DNA of 28,343 nt from JAAYTD01 sp964472015 (GCA_964472015.1 CAYYIP010000023.1:1-28343), one strand, 5' to 3'; shown: positions 1 to 8,962, counted from the first letter of the stretch. Translations and numbers: made by a program. The notes: generated by a model from the sequence alone, not told the origin.

Positions 1-503
1 TCTCCAATCCCATTAAGTAATTTAACAAGCTTTTCATTTCTTTTTTCTACAGTATCGCCTAATTTATTACTATTTACATCAAATTCTTTAAAAAGTCCTT
101 TAAAATCATTTCTTGCCTCTCCAGATTGAGCCGATGCTTCTATATTATTGAATATTGATTGTAAAGTTACATTCAGATCTTTGTCATTTTTTGCTCTTTT
201 TCTAACATTAGAAAATAATTCACTTGGGAAAATAAAAAAACCTTTTTCTTTAACTATTTCACCCCTTAAAGATTCAGTTATTTTATCATCAGGAATATCT
301 TCATAATCAAAGTCTTTGTTACCAGATTTAATTTCATTTTTATTTAAGTAAGAACAAATGTCTTCTGAAATATATCTGTAAAACATAGTAATGATAACAT
401 AGCTCTTAAAATCCCAACCATCTACAGCACCACGTAAATCATCTGCTATAGACCAAATAGTACGATGTAATTCTTGGCGTTCTTGTTCTGTTGTGCTTGT
501 CAT
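1..503 (-). CDS. hsdM: Type I restriction-modification DNA methyltransferase, N-terminal part (cut by left edge)
   Basis: This is the first 167 codons of an open frame that starts at the ATG at 503-501 and continues past base 1. The protein begins MTSTTEQERQELHRTIWSIA and contains DLRGAVDGWDFKSYV followed by a YRYISE stretch. This is the helical N-terminal domain typical of HsdM subunits (HsdM_N), which lies before the N6-adenine methyltransferase domain. That catalytic domain with its NPPF motif would lie outside the window. HsdM works with HsdS (specificity) and usually HsdR (restriction). Neither can be seen here, so a complete system is inferred only. An AAGGGA ribosome-binding site sits a few bases before the ATG. 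A promoter-like pair lies about 44 bases upstream. Confidence 0.9.
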   Translation of the reverse strand, partial: MTSTTEQERQELHRTIWSIADDLRGAVDGWDFKSYVIITMFYRYISEDICSYLNKNEIKSGNKDFDYEDIPDDKITESLRGEIVKEKGFFIFPSELFSNVRKRAKNDKDLNVTLQSIFNNIEASAQSGEARNDFKGLFKEFDVNSNKLGDTVEKRNEKLVKLLNGIG

Positions 504-546
504 AAATTCCCTTTTTAATTTGTGCTATTTAAAATTTTATCATAAA

Positions 547-577
547 CAAAATTAATATATTTTCATACAATTTTAAA
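547..577 (-). promoter_or_regulatory. Bacteroidota-type promoter candidate for hsdM
   Basis: On the minus strand TAATTTTG (554-547) matches the Bacteroidota -7 consensus TAnnTTTG. It is preceded, after exactly 19 bases, by TTTA (577-574), one base off the -33 TTTG. The -7 box lies 44 bases before the hsdM ATG, about the same distance as at pepT. The match is short and the region is very AT-rich, so a chance match is possible. Confidence 0.4.
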
Positions 578-663
578 ATCATTCTAAAAATATTTTATTT
601 TTTAGCAATTACAATTCCAAGTTCTACTATTTATTATACAGTTTAATTACTTATTTACTTCAT

Positions 664-2016
664 TTAATAATTTTTGCGGCTCAGTGTTATTGCCCTTTTT
701 AGATCAAATTTCATTAATAAAATAAATCCTATAATAAAAAAACTTACTAAGGATAAAACCGCATACCTGTATGAACTAGAGAAGTTATAAACTAGTCCAA
801 AAATAAAAGGCGCTAACCAACTCGTCCCTTTCTCACTAATCTCATATATACTAAAATACTCCGCTTCTTTTCCTATAGGAATAATTTGCGAAAAAATAGA
901 ACGCGAAATAGCTTGCGTCCCACCTAATACTAGTCCCACAATTACTCCCATAATGTAAAACCCTAACTCCGTATATAAAAAAAAGAATGTAACTACGATT
1001 ACTAAAACCCAAATCGCAATACTAATCCTTAACGCAAATAATGTATTATATTTTCTTGCAATATATCCAAATAATAACGAACCTATAATTGCAACAAATT
1101 GAATTAATAATATTACCGTTATCAATACTTCCATAGATAACCCAATTTCTTGACTACCAAATTGAGCTGATAACGCAATTACTGCTTGTACCCCATCATT
1201 GTAAAATATATAACAAATTAAAAATAAAATCGTCTGTGGATAATTTTTAGCATCCTTTATTGTCTCTAATAATATAATAAAACTTTTACATAATAATTTT
1301 TTCTTGTTATCTATCTTATTATTTATATTTATAGCGGTCTCTTTACGTAATGTAAATAAAGGAATCAAAGAAAATATCGCCCACCAAATCCCCGCACTAG
1401 ATAAACAAATACGAATTGCAATTTCATCAGAAATATTTAGCGTACTAGCATTTAAATAAAAAGCTAAATTTAATATTAGTAATAATGTCCCTCCTACATA
1501 CCCATATGCCCATCCCATCGATGAAACCGTTTCAGGACTCTTTGTTCCCGCTACATACGATAAATACGAATTATATACAACACAAGAGGCCCCAAATCCA
1601 CTATTAGCAATAATAAATAACCATGCTCCTAATACATAATTATCACTTGATACAAAAAATAAACACGTAGTTGCAATAGCCCCTATATAAGCCGTTATAA
1701 ATAATAAGTGCTTTTTATATTTAGAATTATCAGCTATTGCACCAATAAAAGGTAAAATTAAAACTTGTAAAATTATAGAAATTGATATAATGAAAGGAAA
1801 ATAAGAACCCGCTGCTATATCCCAAAATAAAAAATTTACATTTCCATTTATATCAGCGGCTTTAGTAGTGATATCAGTTAAATATGGCCCTAAAAATAAA
1901 GTAATAACAATAGTAGGAAAAGCCGAATTTGCAAAATCATAAAAATACCATCCAATTCTCTCTTTTTTTATAATATCTATATTACCAAATATATTATCAA
2001 ATAATTTAGCAATCAT
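664..2016 (-). CDS. MFS transporter of the Atg22/UMF1-like family
   Basis: A polytopic membrane protein of about 450 residues with roughly 12 hydrophobic segments. It starts with a GWYFYDFANSAFPT segment, which is the hallmark of the Atg22/UMF1 branch of the major facilitator superfamily. Members are thought to export amino acids or other small solutes; the substrate here is unknown. The frame can be extended to a GTG at 2028. The ATG at 2016 is preferred because AGGTGA precedes it at about 8 bases. A hairpin at 2076-2103 separates it from atpA, so it is probably transcribed separately from the ATP synthase genes. It occupies the place after atpA where many Bacteroidota carry atpG. Confidence 0.85.
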   Translation of the reverse strand: MIAKLFDNIFGNIDIIKKERIGWYFYDFANSAFPTIVITLFLGPYLTDITTKAADINGNVNFLFWDIAAGSYFPFIISISIILQVLILPFIGAIADNSKYKKHLLFITAYIGAIATTCLFFVSSDNYVLGAWLFIIANSGFGASCVVYNSYLSYVAGTKSPETVSSMGWAYGYVGGTLLLILNLAFYLNASTLNISDEIAIRICLSSAGIWWAIFSLIPLFTLRKETAININNKIDNKKKLLCKSFIILLETIKDAKNYPQTILFLICYIFYNDGVQAVIALSAQFGSQEIGLSMEVLITVILLIQFVAIIGSLLFGYIARKYNTLFALRISIAIWVLVIVVTFFFLYTELGFYIMGVIVGLVLGGTQAISRSIFSQIIPIGKEAEYFSIYEISEKGTSWLAPFIFGLVYNFSSSYRYAVLSLVSFFIIGFILLMKFDLKRAITLSRKNY

Positions 2017-2075
2017 TAAAATAATCACCTATATTTATCAAACATAAAATATATAAAATTATGGTATTTAAACAA

Positions 2076-2103
2076 GCTCAATAGCCCTACTTTGCTATTG
2101 AGC
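2076..2103 (-). terminator. Hairpin terminator after atpA
   Basis: Perfect 10-bp inverted repeat GCTCAATAGC / GCTATTGAGC with an 8-base loop, just downstream of the atpA stop. On the minus strand it is followed by TTGTTTAAAT, a moderately T-rich tail. It probably ends the ATP synthase transcript before the MFS gene. Confidence 0.65.
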
Positions 2104-2134
2104 CTATCGAATAAATTAGAATAGTAAAATTTGC

Positions 2135-3685
2135 TTAACTGTTAACAAAATTAAATTGATTTGTAAACTCTTTAATAGCATTATCAAGCTCTTCCTTAAT
2201 CTCATCATTTAGTTGTTTTTGTTTTCTTATTTTTTCTAAAATTTCTTTTTGTGCATCTAAATAACAGAATAAGTCATTTTCATATTTCTTAATCAATTTA
2301 GTGTTAATGTTATCCAAATATCCATTAGTAGCAGCGAATAATAAAGCTACTTGTTTTTCAACTTGAATAGGTGCAAATTGCGGTTGTTTAATTACCTCCG
2401 TTAATTTTTCCCCTCTAATAAGTTTTTGTTTAGTATTAGCATCTAAATCAGAACCAAATTTAGCAAAAGCTTCTAGTTCTCTATACATCGCTAAATCCAG
2501 TTTCAAGGGTCCTGCAACCTTTTTCATCGCTTTAATTTGAGCATTTCCACCAACACGTGAAACTGAAATACCAATATTTAATGCTGGTCTCATCCCTGCA
2601 TTAAATAACTCCGGAATAAGATAAATTTGTCCATCAGTAATTGAAATAACATTTGTAGGAATATAGGCTGAAATATCCCCTGCCTGTGTTTCTATTATAG
2701 GTAAAGCAGTAAGTGATCCCGCTCCTTTATTTTCAGAAAGTTTAGCAGCTCTTTCTAATAATCTAGAATGTAAATAAAATATATCCCCCGGATAAGCCTC
2801 GCGTCCCGGCGGTCGTCTTAACAATAAAGATACTTGCCTATATGCAGCAGCTTGCTTACTTAGATCATCATAAACAACTAATGCATGCTGCCCTTTGTCT
2901 CTAAAATATTCAGCGATAGAACATCCACAGAATGGTGCTATATATTGTAATGGTGCCGAATCCGACGCATTAGCAGCAACAATAACTGTATAATCTAAAG
3001 CCCCATATTCTTTTAATATAGAAACAACATTCGCTACTGTCGAGCCTTTCTGTCCAATAGCAACGTAAACACAAAAAACCGGATCAATTCCGTTTTCTTT
3101 TGCTTCTTCTGTATGTGTATATTTTTGATTTATAATAGTATCAAGCGCTACTGTTGTTTTCCCTGTTTGTCTATCTCCAATAATTAATTCACGCTGTCCC
3201 CTCCCAATAGGAATTAAAGCATCAATAGCTTTTATCCCCGTTTGTAATGGTTCATTAACAGGTTGCCTATCCATTATACTCGGAGCATTACGTTCTATAG
3301 GAAAAATATCAGTTGCTTTAATATCACCTTTATCATCAATAGGTTGCCCAAGAGGATTTATTACACGCCCTAATAAAGCTTCACCAACAGGTACAGAAGC
3401 AATACGCTTTGTGCGTTTAACAATATCACCTTCTTTTACAAGCGAAACATCACCAAATAACATTACACCTACATTATCTTCCTCTAAATTTAGTACCATC
3501 CCAAAAACATCATTAGGAAATTCAACAAGCTCAGACATCATTACTTTTGTAAGTCCATATACTCGTGCAACCCCATCTCCTATTTGTAAAACGGTACCTA
3601 TTTCATAAATATCAGCCTCATTTGTAAATCCAGTAAGATTCTTACGTAAAATATTTGATATTTCTTCTGGTCTAACATCAATCAT
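2135..3685 (-). CDS. atpA: F1F0 ATP synthase subunit alpha
   Basis: Full-length (516 aa) alpha subunit of the F1 catalytic head. It forms the alpha3beta3 hexamer and binds nucleotide at the non-catalytic sites. The Walker A motif GDRQTGKT is at about 170-177. It is followed by the usual alpha-family blocks: VYVAIGQKGSTVANV, the DDLSKQAAAYRQVSLLLRRPPGREAYPGD region, and SRVGGNAQIKAMKKVAGPLKL. The start is an ATG preceded by AGGT at a normal distance. It is the last gene of the visible atp operon, 171 bases after atpH. The next gene is an MFS transporter and not the gamma subunit, so atpG must be elsewhere. Base composition is less AT-rich than in neighbouring membrane genes, which fits high expression. 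Confidence 0.98.
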   Translation of the reverse strand: MIDVRPEEISNILRKNLTGFTNEADIYEIGTVLQIGDGVARVYGLTKVMMSELVEFPNDVFGMVLNLEEDNVGVMLFGDVSLVKEGDIVKRTKRIASVPVGEALLGRVINPLGQPIDDKGDIKATDIFPIERNAPSIMDRQPVNEPLQTGIKAIDALIPIGRGQRELIIGDRQTGKTTVALDTIINQKYTHTEEAKENGIDPVFCVYVAIGQKGSTVANVVSILKEYGALDYTVIVAANASDSAPLQYIAPFCGCSIAEYFRDKGQHALVVYDDLSKQAAAYRQVSLLLRRPPGREAYPGDIFYLHSRLLERAAKLSENKGAGSLTALPIIETQAGDISAYIPTNVISITDGQIYLIPELFNAGMRPALNIGISVSRVGGNAQIKAMKKVAGPLKLDLAMYRELEAFAKFGSDLDANTKQKLIRGEKLTEVIKQPQFAPIQVEKQVALLFAATNGYLDNINTKLIKKYENDLFCYLDAQKEILEKIRKQKQLNDEIKEELDNAIKEFTNQFNFVNS

Positions 3686-3856
3686 TTTATACCTATTAGT
3701 TTTATTTTTATTTACTATATTATATTATTTACTATTTATATTATAAATTATAAAAATATATCTAAGATACTAAATATATCTTTATAAAGTTTTAATAGTC
3801 TTTTTAATATTTTTTTTGAATATTAATTTTTTATTTTTATTAATAATTATTTTTAA

Positions 3857-4399
3857 TTAAATATTTTTAATTAAAAAATTATGTACCCTATCAAGCTTAT
3901 GTTTTAACGAAGCATCATATATACAATTATTAATATCAATAGTTATTCCCCCAATTAATGTTTTATCAACAACATAATTAGGAATAACTTTTTTACTCGT
4001 AACTGTCTCAACTTTAGAAATAATATTACTCTTTAATTCATCTGTTAACTCAATCGCTGACCTAATAGTAATAGGTATTAATCCATTATCTATGTTATAT
4101 AACTTAACAAAACTTATATAAATATATTCTATCAAATTTATACGACGTTTATTTATAAGTAATATAAAAAATCTAAAAGTAATATCAGAAACTTTACCTC
4201 GAAATATTTCAAAAAAAAGCTTCTCTTTTTTTATATCTGATATAATAGGACTTTTTATTAAATTCCGTAATTCAATCGATTTTTTAACTATATCAGATAT
4301 CTGCTCTAATTCATCTAAAATTTGTTTTAAATTATTATTTTCTTTTGAAATAATAAATAATGCCTCTGCATATCGCATAGCCACTTTTGAATTGTACAT
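3857..4399 (-). CDS. atpH: F1F0 ATP synthase subunit delta
   Basis: A 180-residue protein of the OSCP/delta family, the stalk component that joins the F1 head to the b subunits. The N-terminus (residues 1-20, with AMRYAEALF) is the conserved delta signature. The C-terminal DKTLIGGITIDINNCIYDASLKHKLDR block matches the family motif around the conserved GG(I/V) and the D..S...L pattern. It lies between atpF (31-base gap) and atpA on the same strand, as expected. Length is typical of the family. Confidence 0.93.
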   Translation of the reverse strand: MYNSKVAMRYAEALFIISKENNNLKQILDELEQISDIVKKSIELRNLIKSPIISDIKKEKLFFEIFRGKVSDITFRFFILLINKRRINLIEYIYISFVKLYNIDNGLIPITIRSAIELTDELKSNIISKVETVTSKKVIPNYVVDKTLIGGITIDINNCIYDASLKHKLDRVHNFLIKNI

Positions 4400-4430
4400 A
4401 ATATCTTTACCCGTTTACATCATATCCTGT

Positions 4431-4928
4431 TTATTCATTATTTGTCGGTATTTGTTCTATATATTTCTGTATTAACTGTTTATCTGTCTCAGAAGTTAAT
4501 TTTTCTTCCAAAATCTTTTCAGTTACTTTAACAACTAAATCAGCTACTTCCCCTCGCATCTCTTGCATAGCAATTTTCTTGTTTCTTTCAATCTCTTCTT
4601 TTGCTTGCTCAATAATAGCGTTCTTATCATTTTTTGCCTGTACAATAATCATATTAGCCTGCTCTTGTGCTTGCTCTTTCCCTTTTTTAACAATATCATC
4701 AACAGTTTTATAAGCATACTTCAATTTTATTTCATTCTCTTCTGCTAGTTTTTTTGCTTCAAGATTTGTACGTTCTGCCGCCTCTATAGATTCTTTTATA
4801 TATTTTTCCCGAGCTATAATATTCTTAATAAAATTCTTTCCACCAATAAAATATAAAGCACCTAAAAAAAGAATAAAATTAACAATCGACCAAAATAATA
4901 ACCCCGGTTTGACACTTAGAAAATCCAT
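4431..4928 (-). CDS. atpF: F1F0 ATP synthase subunit b
   Basis: A 165-residue protein with one N-terminal membrane segment (about residues 9-28), then a long charged, heptad-rich helix. Features include an AEEAxxK-like pattern and AKEEIERNKKIAMQEMRGEVADLVVKVTEKIL, the classic peripheral-stalk b subunit ending. It dimerises and holds F1 static against the a subunit through delta. It is separated from atpE by about 285 bases containing two stem-loops, an unusually long gap for this operon. It is 31 bases upstream of atpH. Confidence 0.95.
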   Translation of the reverse strand: MDFLSVKPGLLFWSIVNFILFLGALYFIGGKNFIKNIIAREKYIKESIEAAERTNLEAKKLAEENEIKLKYAYKTVDDIVKKGKEQAQEQANMIIVQAKNDKNAIIEQAKEEIERNKKIAMQEMRGEVADLVVKVTEKILEEKLTSETDKQLIQKYIEQIPTNNE

Positions 4929-5036
4929 AACTCTATACCCATATATTATTATAAATATAAGTACTAAATACCTATATTTTTATTATTTTAATATTTATTA
5001 TTTTAATATTTTTTTTATAAATTTATAAGTAAATTA

Positions 5037-5115
5037 TAATTTTATAGAAAATAATTTAGTCTTAACATACTTAATTTAAGTATAGTTATATTTCTAAATT
5101 ATTTCTATAAAATTA
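5037..5115 (-). promoter_or_regulatory. Long stem-loop in the atpE-atpF gap
   Basis: Inverted repeat of about 20-22 bp. The left arm (5039-5059) starts ATTTTATAG and ends TAATTTAG. The right arm (5094-5113) is its reverse complement apart from one extra A on the left, and the pairing extends two bases outward on each side. Inside the loop is a second palindrome, ATACTTAATTTAAGTAT. Such a structure between the c and b genes could act in mRNA processing or stability and lower the yield of downstream messages relative to c. This role is inference. Confidence 0.6.
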
Positions 5116-5159
5116 AATATTAATTGAACTAAAAATAATAAATAATATTTAAATAAAAA

Positions 5160-5186
5160 TACTATTTCAATTTTACTTAAATAGTA
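5160..5186 (-). terminator. Terminator-like hairpin just after atpE
   Basis: TACTATTT / AAATAGTA 8-bp inverted repeat with an 11-base loop, starting 28 bases after the atpE stop. On the minus strand it is followed by a T-rich run (ATTTTTATTTA). It looks like a weak or partial intrinsic terminator within the atp operon. It could attenuate transcription between atpE and atpF. Confidence 0.5.
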
Positions 5187-5213
5187 AATTATTTTATCTA
5201 AATATTATCTCCA

Positions 5214-5441
5214 TTATTTTAACACTAGTAGTAAACATATAGCAGCAGCAAAGAACGCAACACCTTCTATTAATGCAGCAGCAATAATCATACTAGTTCT
5301 TAATTGTCCACTAATTTCAGGTTGGCGACCCATTGTCTCTAAAGCAGTACTGCCAATACGAGAAATACCAAGACCAGCACCTAATACCACAAGCGCTGCC
5401 CCAATACCAGCAGCTAAATAAGCAAAACCTAAAACGTCCAT
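5214..5441 (-). CDS. atpE: F1F0 ATP synthase subunit c (proton type)
   Basis: A 75-residue hairpin of two membrane helices, the rotor ring subunit. The polar loop has the conserved RQPE (about 39-42). The ion-binding glutamate is E59 in AALIEGVAFF. The Na+-binding ligands known from Na+-type c subunits are missing: the glutamine in helix 1 is replaced by isoleucine, and the serine after the glutamate is glycine. This points to proton coupling. A strong ribosome-binding site (AGGAG, about 7 bases before the ATG) precedes the gene, fitting the need for many c copies per complex. Confidence 0.97.
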   Translation of the reverse strand: MDVLGFAYLAAGIGAALVVLGAGLGISRIGSTALETMGRQPEISGQLRTSMIIAAALIEGVAFFAAAICLLLVLK

Positions 5442-5592
5442 TAAAAACTCCTATCTTTATTTATTTTTATAAAATTATATTGTTTATTATTTAAAATAAA
5501 TCTTAATTTATTTATATATCTTATTTTTATATGTATATCTTAATTATAATATTTTTTATTTTTTTATTATATTTAATATTTATTCCTATTCG

Positions 5593-6639
5593 TTACATTT
5601 CATACTCGTGCTTTAAATGTGTCCCAATCGACTGCCCTACATAAATAGCAACTAACATAGTAAAAACAAAAGATTGAATAAAAGCAACAAGCAATTCTAA
5701 CAAATATAGAAATATCGAAAATGGTACTATAACCGTAGCTAATATATAAGTATTAAAAAAGAATAATAATCCCAAAAAAGAAAACAAAACTATATGTCCC
5801 GCAGTCATATTAGCAAACAAACGGACCGTTAACGAAAATGGCTTTATAAATAAACTTAAAAATTCAATAGGTACCATTATAATAGCTAAAAATACTGGCG
5901 CATCCCCCAGTAAATGTTTAAACCATACTTTAATTCCTGAATATTTAATAGCTGCTCCATTAATTACAAAAAAAGCAACAATTGCTAATGCCGCCGTAAC
6001 AGGCAGTGCACTTGTTGCAGTATGTCCTCCCGGTAATAATCCTATCAAATTTACTACCAAAATAAAAATAAATGTAGCACTAAAATAAAAAGTTAAGTTA
6101 TCAGCTATTTTTCTATTAGGTAAATTAGGAATAACGACCTCTTCTCTTAAATAAATAATTATTTTTTCAACAGCATTAGCAAAAAAACCACTCGGTGCTT
6201 TGTTCATTGCTAATCTACGTCTAGAAGAAATTTTTTTAAATATAAATAATATAAATATAATTGCAATCCATTGAAATACTACTAAATTTGTTATAGATAA
6301 GTCTAATGCAGGTTTTTTCCCATCCGAAACTCTAACTATATCATGTTTAACCTCTGTATATATTCCTTCCGAAATCATCGACGCTTCGTTATTATAAATA
6401 TGCAAGCCTTCATCAAGTAAAATTATAGGTAAATCACAAATATGATACGGCCCTATATAAAACCCGTTATGATCTCCAAGCGAAGAAAATAATTCATCAA
6501 ACACATAACTCCTACTGCCTGCATCAGCAGCCGACGGCTGTACCATAATAGTATCAGTAGTAGACGGCATAGAACAAGGAGGAGTAGATGAAGTCGTTTC
6601 CGAATATTTCATATATGTGTATGTTGGAAAAAAATTCAT
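5593..6639 (-). CDS. atpB: F1F0 ATP synthase subunit a with extended N-terminus
   Basis: A 348-residue membrane stator subunit that forms the two proton half-channels against the c ring. The essential arginine is R273 in SLTVRLFANMTAGH. The C-terminal helix LLELLVAFIQSFVFTML carries the usual E/Q partners. About 115 residues precede the first membrane helix. They include FDELFSSLGDHNGF and GLHIYNNEASM, an extension like that seen in Bacteroidota/Chlorobi a subunits. The first 45 residues are polar, rich in Ser, Thr and Pro, and not clearly a signal peptide. It lies between the small AtpI-like gene and atpE on the same strand. Confidence 0.96.
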   Translation of the reverse strand: MNFFPTYTYMKYSETTSSTPPCSMPSTTDTIMVQPSAADAGSRSYVFDELFSSLGDHNGFYIGPYHICDLPIILLDEGLHIYNNEASMISEGIYTEVKHDIVRVSDGKKPALDLSITNLVVFQWIAIIFILFIFKKISSRRRLAMNKAPSGFFANAVEKIIIYLREEVVIPNLPNRKIADNLTFYFSATFIFILVVNLIGLLPGGHTATSALPVTAALAIVAFFVINGAAIKYSGIKVWFKHLLGDAPVFLAIIMVPIEFLSLFIKPFSLTVRLFANMTAGHIVLFSFLGLLFFFNTYILATVIVPFSIFLYLLELLVAFIQSFVFTMLVAIYVGQSIGTHLKHEYEM

Positions 6640-6691
6640 AAATAAATTATTATTATTATAAAATATAGTTCATATTAAAATAAAACTTAAT

Positions 6692-7006
6692 TTATGCTTT
6701 AGCATTCTTATTTAAGCTCACTACTTCAAGTATTTTAAAAATAAAATAAAATATAAATAATGATACAAAATAAGCTATCAATGATATATTAGTATATTTA
6801 ACAATTATAAATGAAATAAATAACAATAAAATTATACGTAATATGAAAAATAAAGTAACATAAATTAAAACTTTTTTAGACTTTTTTATGAGTAAATTAT
6901 TATATATTTTTACATAAAAAAACTTTATCGCAAATATATAATTAATAAAGCATACAAAAAATGCAATGAAAATTCCTGAATAATTTTGAAACTGAAAAAG
7001 AAACAT
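6692..7006 (-). CDS. Small AtpI-like membrane protein of the atp operon
   Basis: A 104-residue protein of about four hydrophobic segments with few other features. It lies two bases after the AtpZ-like gene and 52 bases before atpB on the same strand. This is where FCB genomes often carry an AtpI-like (UncI) protein thought to help c-ring assembly or Mg2+ supply. The sequence itself (FLFQFQNYSG start, IIVKY in the middle) gives no diagnostic motif, so the name rests mainly on position, size and topology. A conserved hypothetical protein is the alternative. Confidence 0.6.
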   Translation of the reverse strand: MFLFQFQNYSGIFIAFFVCFINYIFAIKFFYVKIYNNLLIKKSKKVLIYVTLFFILRIILLLFISFIIVKYTNISLIAYFVSLFIFYFIFKILEVVSLNKNAKA

Positions 7007-7008
7007 TT

Positions 7009-7254
7009 TTATTTTTTCATTACCTTTCTAAAAAAATTAAAAAAACCTATAAACATTCCTAAAAATGTAAAAATAAGTGTCAATAATGGCGATAAATTAA
7101 ACTTTTTATCAAGCCACCAACCTAATACAATAAAACCACCAATAGTAATCGCTAAATTTAATCCCAAATCTAAATAAGGTGATATTTCTTTATATACCTT
7201 ATATCTTTCTTTAAAAGAATTATCATTATTATCATTATCATCTTTCATTATCAT
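7009..7254 (-). CDS. atpZ: AtpZ/AtpI-family protein, first gene of the atp operon
   Basis: An 81-residue protein with a charged, Asn/Asp-rich N-terminus. Two membrane helices follow (about 28-47 and 55-73), containing GLNLAITIGGFIVLGWWLD and the LGMFIGFFNFFR ending. This pattern fits the family formerly called ATPase gene 1 (AtpZ), found at the head of F-type ATP synthase operons. It may take part in ion transport or assembly of the complex. An in-frame ATG at 7248 is an alternative start. No convincing promoter was seen upstream. Confidence 0.75.
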   Translation of the reverse strand: MIMKDDNDNNDNSFKERYKVYKEISPYLDLGLNLAITIGGFIVLGWWLDKKFNLSPLLTLIFTFLGMFIGFFNFFRKVMKK

Positions 7255-7557
7255 ATTTCATTCTTTCTAAAATTCTTTTAATTCAAGAATATTTATAATA
7301 TCCTAATATTAATAAATAAAATATTTTTTAATTAATTTATAAAAAACCTAAACTATTTAATATATTTAAACTTATTAATAAAATAATATTAAAAATATAT
7401 GTAACATAATTGTAAATATAATTAAAAATATTTTAAAATTCATTATTTAATTAAAAATATTTTATTTTTTATTTATTTAATTTATAAATTTAATATTCTT
7501 AACATATATATAATATAATACTATAATACTAATAATAAAAAAATAAAAAAAATATAC
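7255..7557. other. Long AT-rich gap between CPBP protease gene and atp operon
   Basis: About 300 bases of almost pure A and T. No open frame, no clear hairpin and no TAnnTTTG box were seen on the minus strand. It should contain the promoter of the atp operon, but I cannot point to one. Confidence 0.5.
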
Positions 7558-8403
7558 CTATGGTAAATATTCCCTTTTCAATATCTCTGCATTTATTCCA
7601 TAAGAAGGTTTCACCTTTGTAATAGTAAAGTAAATTAATATACATAAAATTATTGTACATAAAATACCACTCTCAAAATTATAATAATTCCCAAACAAAA
7701 TATTTTGAAAAGTATTATTCTTATCATTGAAAACTATATTGAAAATAGAATCATTATACATTAATTTTTTTGAACTCCTTTCCCAAAATAAAAATATAGA
7801 TATATTCCACATAGAATGAAAAGAAAAAGGTAACCATAAAGAATTAGTTTTTATATACATTTGACAAAATAATATTCCTGCTAAAAAAGTATTCATAAAC
7901 AAAACAAAATTCATATAATCTATAAAGAATATATGAGAAATAGCAAATAATAAAGAGGAAATAATAACCGTATAAGTTTGGCGCCAACTCCTCATAATAA
8001 TTTGAAATATCAACCCGCGAAATAATAATTCCTCTACCCCAACATTGTTTAATATAGTAGGAACATTAATTAAAAAATTAGAAATATTACTCTTGTTAAA
8101 ATAAATACTAATATCAAAAAAAGCTAATGCAATCAAAACAATTAAACCAACTGATAAGACAGCAGTAATAACCCCAATAAAAATATCTCTTATTAAATAT
8201 ATATCTATATTTATACCAACAAAATACCATTTACTATTTTTAGAAAACTCTTCAATAAGTATTGCAGGCAATAAAAAAATAGGTATATAATTAGAATAAT
8301 AAATAAATTCATCTAACGTTATATTAAATATATCACATTTAAAATAACATCTTATAATACTAAGTATAATAATACTTAATAAATAAATTAAAATTTTTTT
8401 CAT
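7558..8403 (-). CDS. CPBP-family intramembrane glutamic protease
   Basis: A 281-residue polytopic membrane protein with the three motifs of the CPBP (CAAX protease and bacteriocin-processing, also called Abi) family. They are EELLFR at 124-129, FAISH with H157, and HSMWN at 196-200 (HxxxN). These form the catalytic site within the membrane. Bacterial members process peptides or membrane proteins, and some give immunity to bacteriocins; the substrate here is unknown. It lies 90 bases downstream of acpS on the same strand, and the two may be co-transcribed. Very AT-rich, as expected of a low-expressed membrane gene. Confidence 0.88.
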   Translation of the reverse strand: MKKILIYLLSIIILSIIRCYFKCDIFNITLDEFIYYSNYIPIFLLPAILIEEFSKNSKWYFVGINIDIYLIRDIFIGVITAVLSVGLIVLIALAFFDISIYFNKSNISNFLINVPTILNNVGVEELLFRGLIFQIIMRSWRQTYTVIISSLLFAISHIFFIDYMNFVLFMNTFLAGILFCQMYIKTNSLWLPFSFHSMWNISIFLFWERSSKKLMYNDSIFNIVFNDKNNTFQNILFGNYYNFESGILCTIILCILIYFTITKVKPSYGINAEILKREYLP

Positions 8404-8493
8404 TAATCTAATATAATTTAATTAAAATTAATAATCTAGTTGATTTATTTTCATTACTTTTTTATAATAAAATTATATAAAAAATATACAATT

Positions 8494-8874
8494 TTAATTT
8501 TCAATAATTACATAAGCAATAGCATTATCATCCGTATGCGCTAACGAAGTATAAATTTTATAATCACCCCACTTTTCTTTTAATTTACCACTTAAATAAA
8601 TAAAAGGTTGACCTTTTTCATTATTTACAATACTTATTTCTTTTAATTTGCACTCTGCACCAATACCAGTACCAATTGCTTTGCTAAATGCCTCTTTTGC
8701 AGCAAATCTAGCCGCATAATGTAAATATTTGGAATCTTTCTTATCTTTAAACGATTCACAATATTTAATCTCTTCCTCAGTATAAATGTGATTTAAAAAT
8801 TTATCACCATACTCCGATATAACTCTACGGATCCTAACTATATCTACTATATCAATTCCAATACCAAAAATCAT
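8494..8874 (-). CDS. acpS: Holo-[acyl-carrier-protein] synthase
   Basis: A 126-residue protein of AcpS length. It transfers the 4'-phosphopantetheine group from coenzyme A to a serine of apo-acyl carrier protein, activating it for fatty acid synthesis. The metal-binding start GIGIDIVDIVR (Asp8) and the central RFAAKEAFSKA block (56-66) are clear. The end, SLAHTDDNAIAYVI, is also typical. It is divergent from the tyrosine phenol-lyase gene, with 249 bases between them. It leads the CPBP gene on the same strand. Confidence 0.96.
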   Translation of the reverse strand: MIFGIGIDIVDIVRIRRVISEYGDKFLNHIYTEEEIKYCESFKDKKDSKYLHYAARFAAKEAFSKAIGTGIGAECKLKEISIVNNEKGQPFIYLSGKLKEKWGDYKIYTSLAHTDDNAIAYVIIEN

Positions 8875-8962
8875 AAACGAAATTTAATAATTTTAAAAAA
8901 TAATAATTAAAAATAAGATATTTATATTATATTTTTTTATGTATTATATAAAATACAAAATA

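Noticed and set aside
5214..5441. Sodium-type ATP synthase c subunit
   Set aside because: The helix-1 glutamine and the serine after the key glutamate, needed for Na+ binding, are replaced by Ile and Gly.
4929..7557. tRNA or small RNA genes in the AT-rich gaps
   Set aside because: No cloverleaf-like arms or conserved T-loop GGTTCRA context were found. The only structures seen are the listed hairpins.
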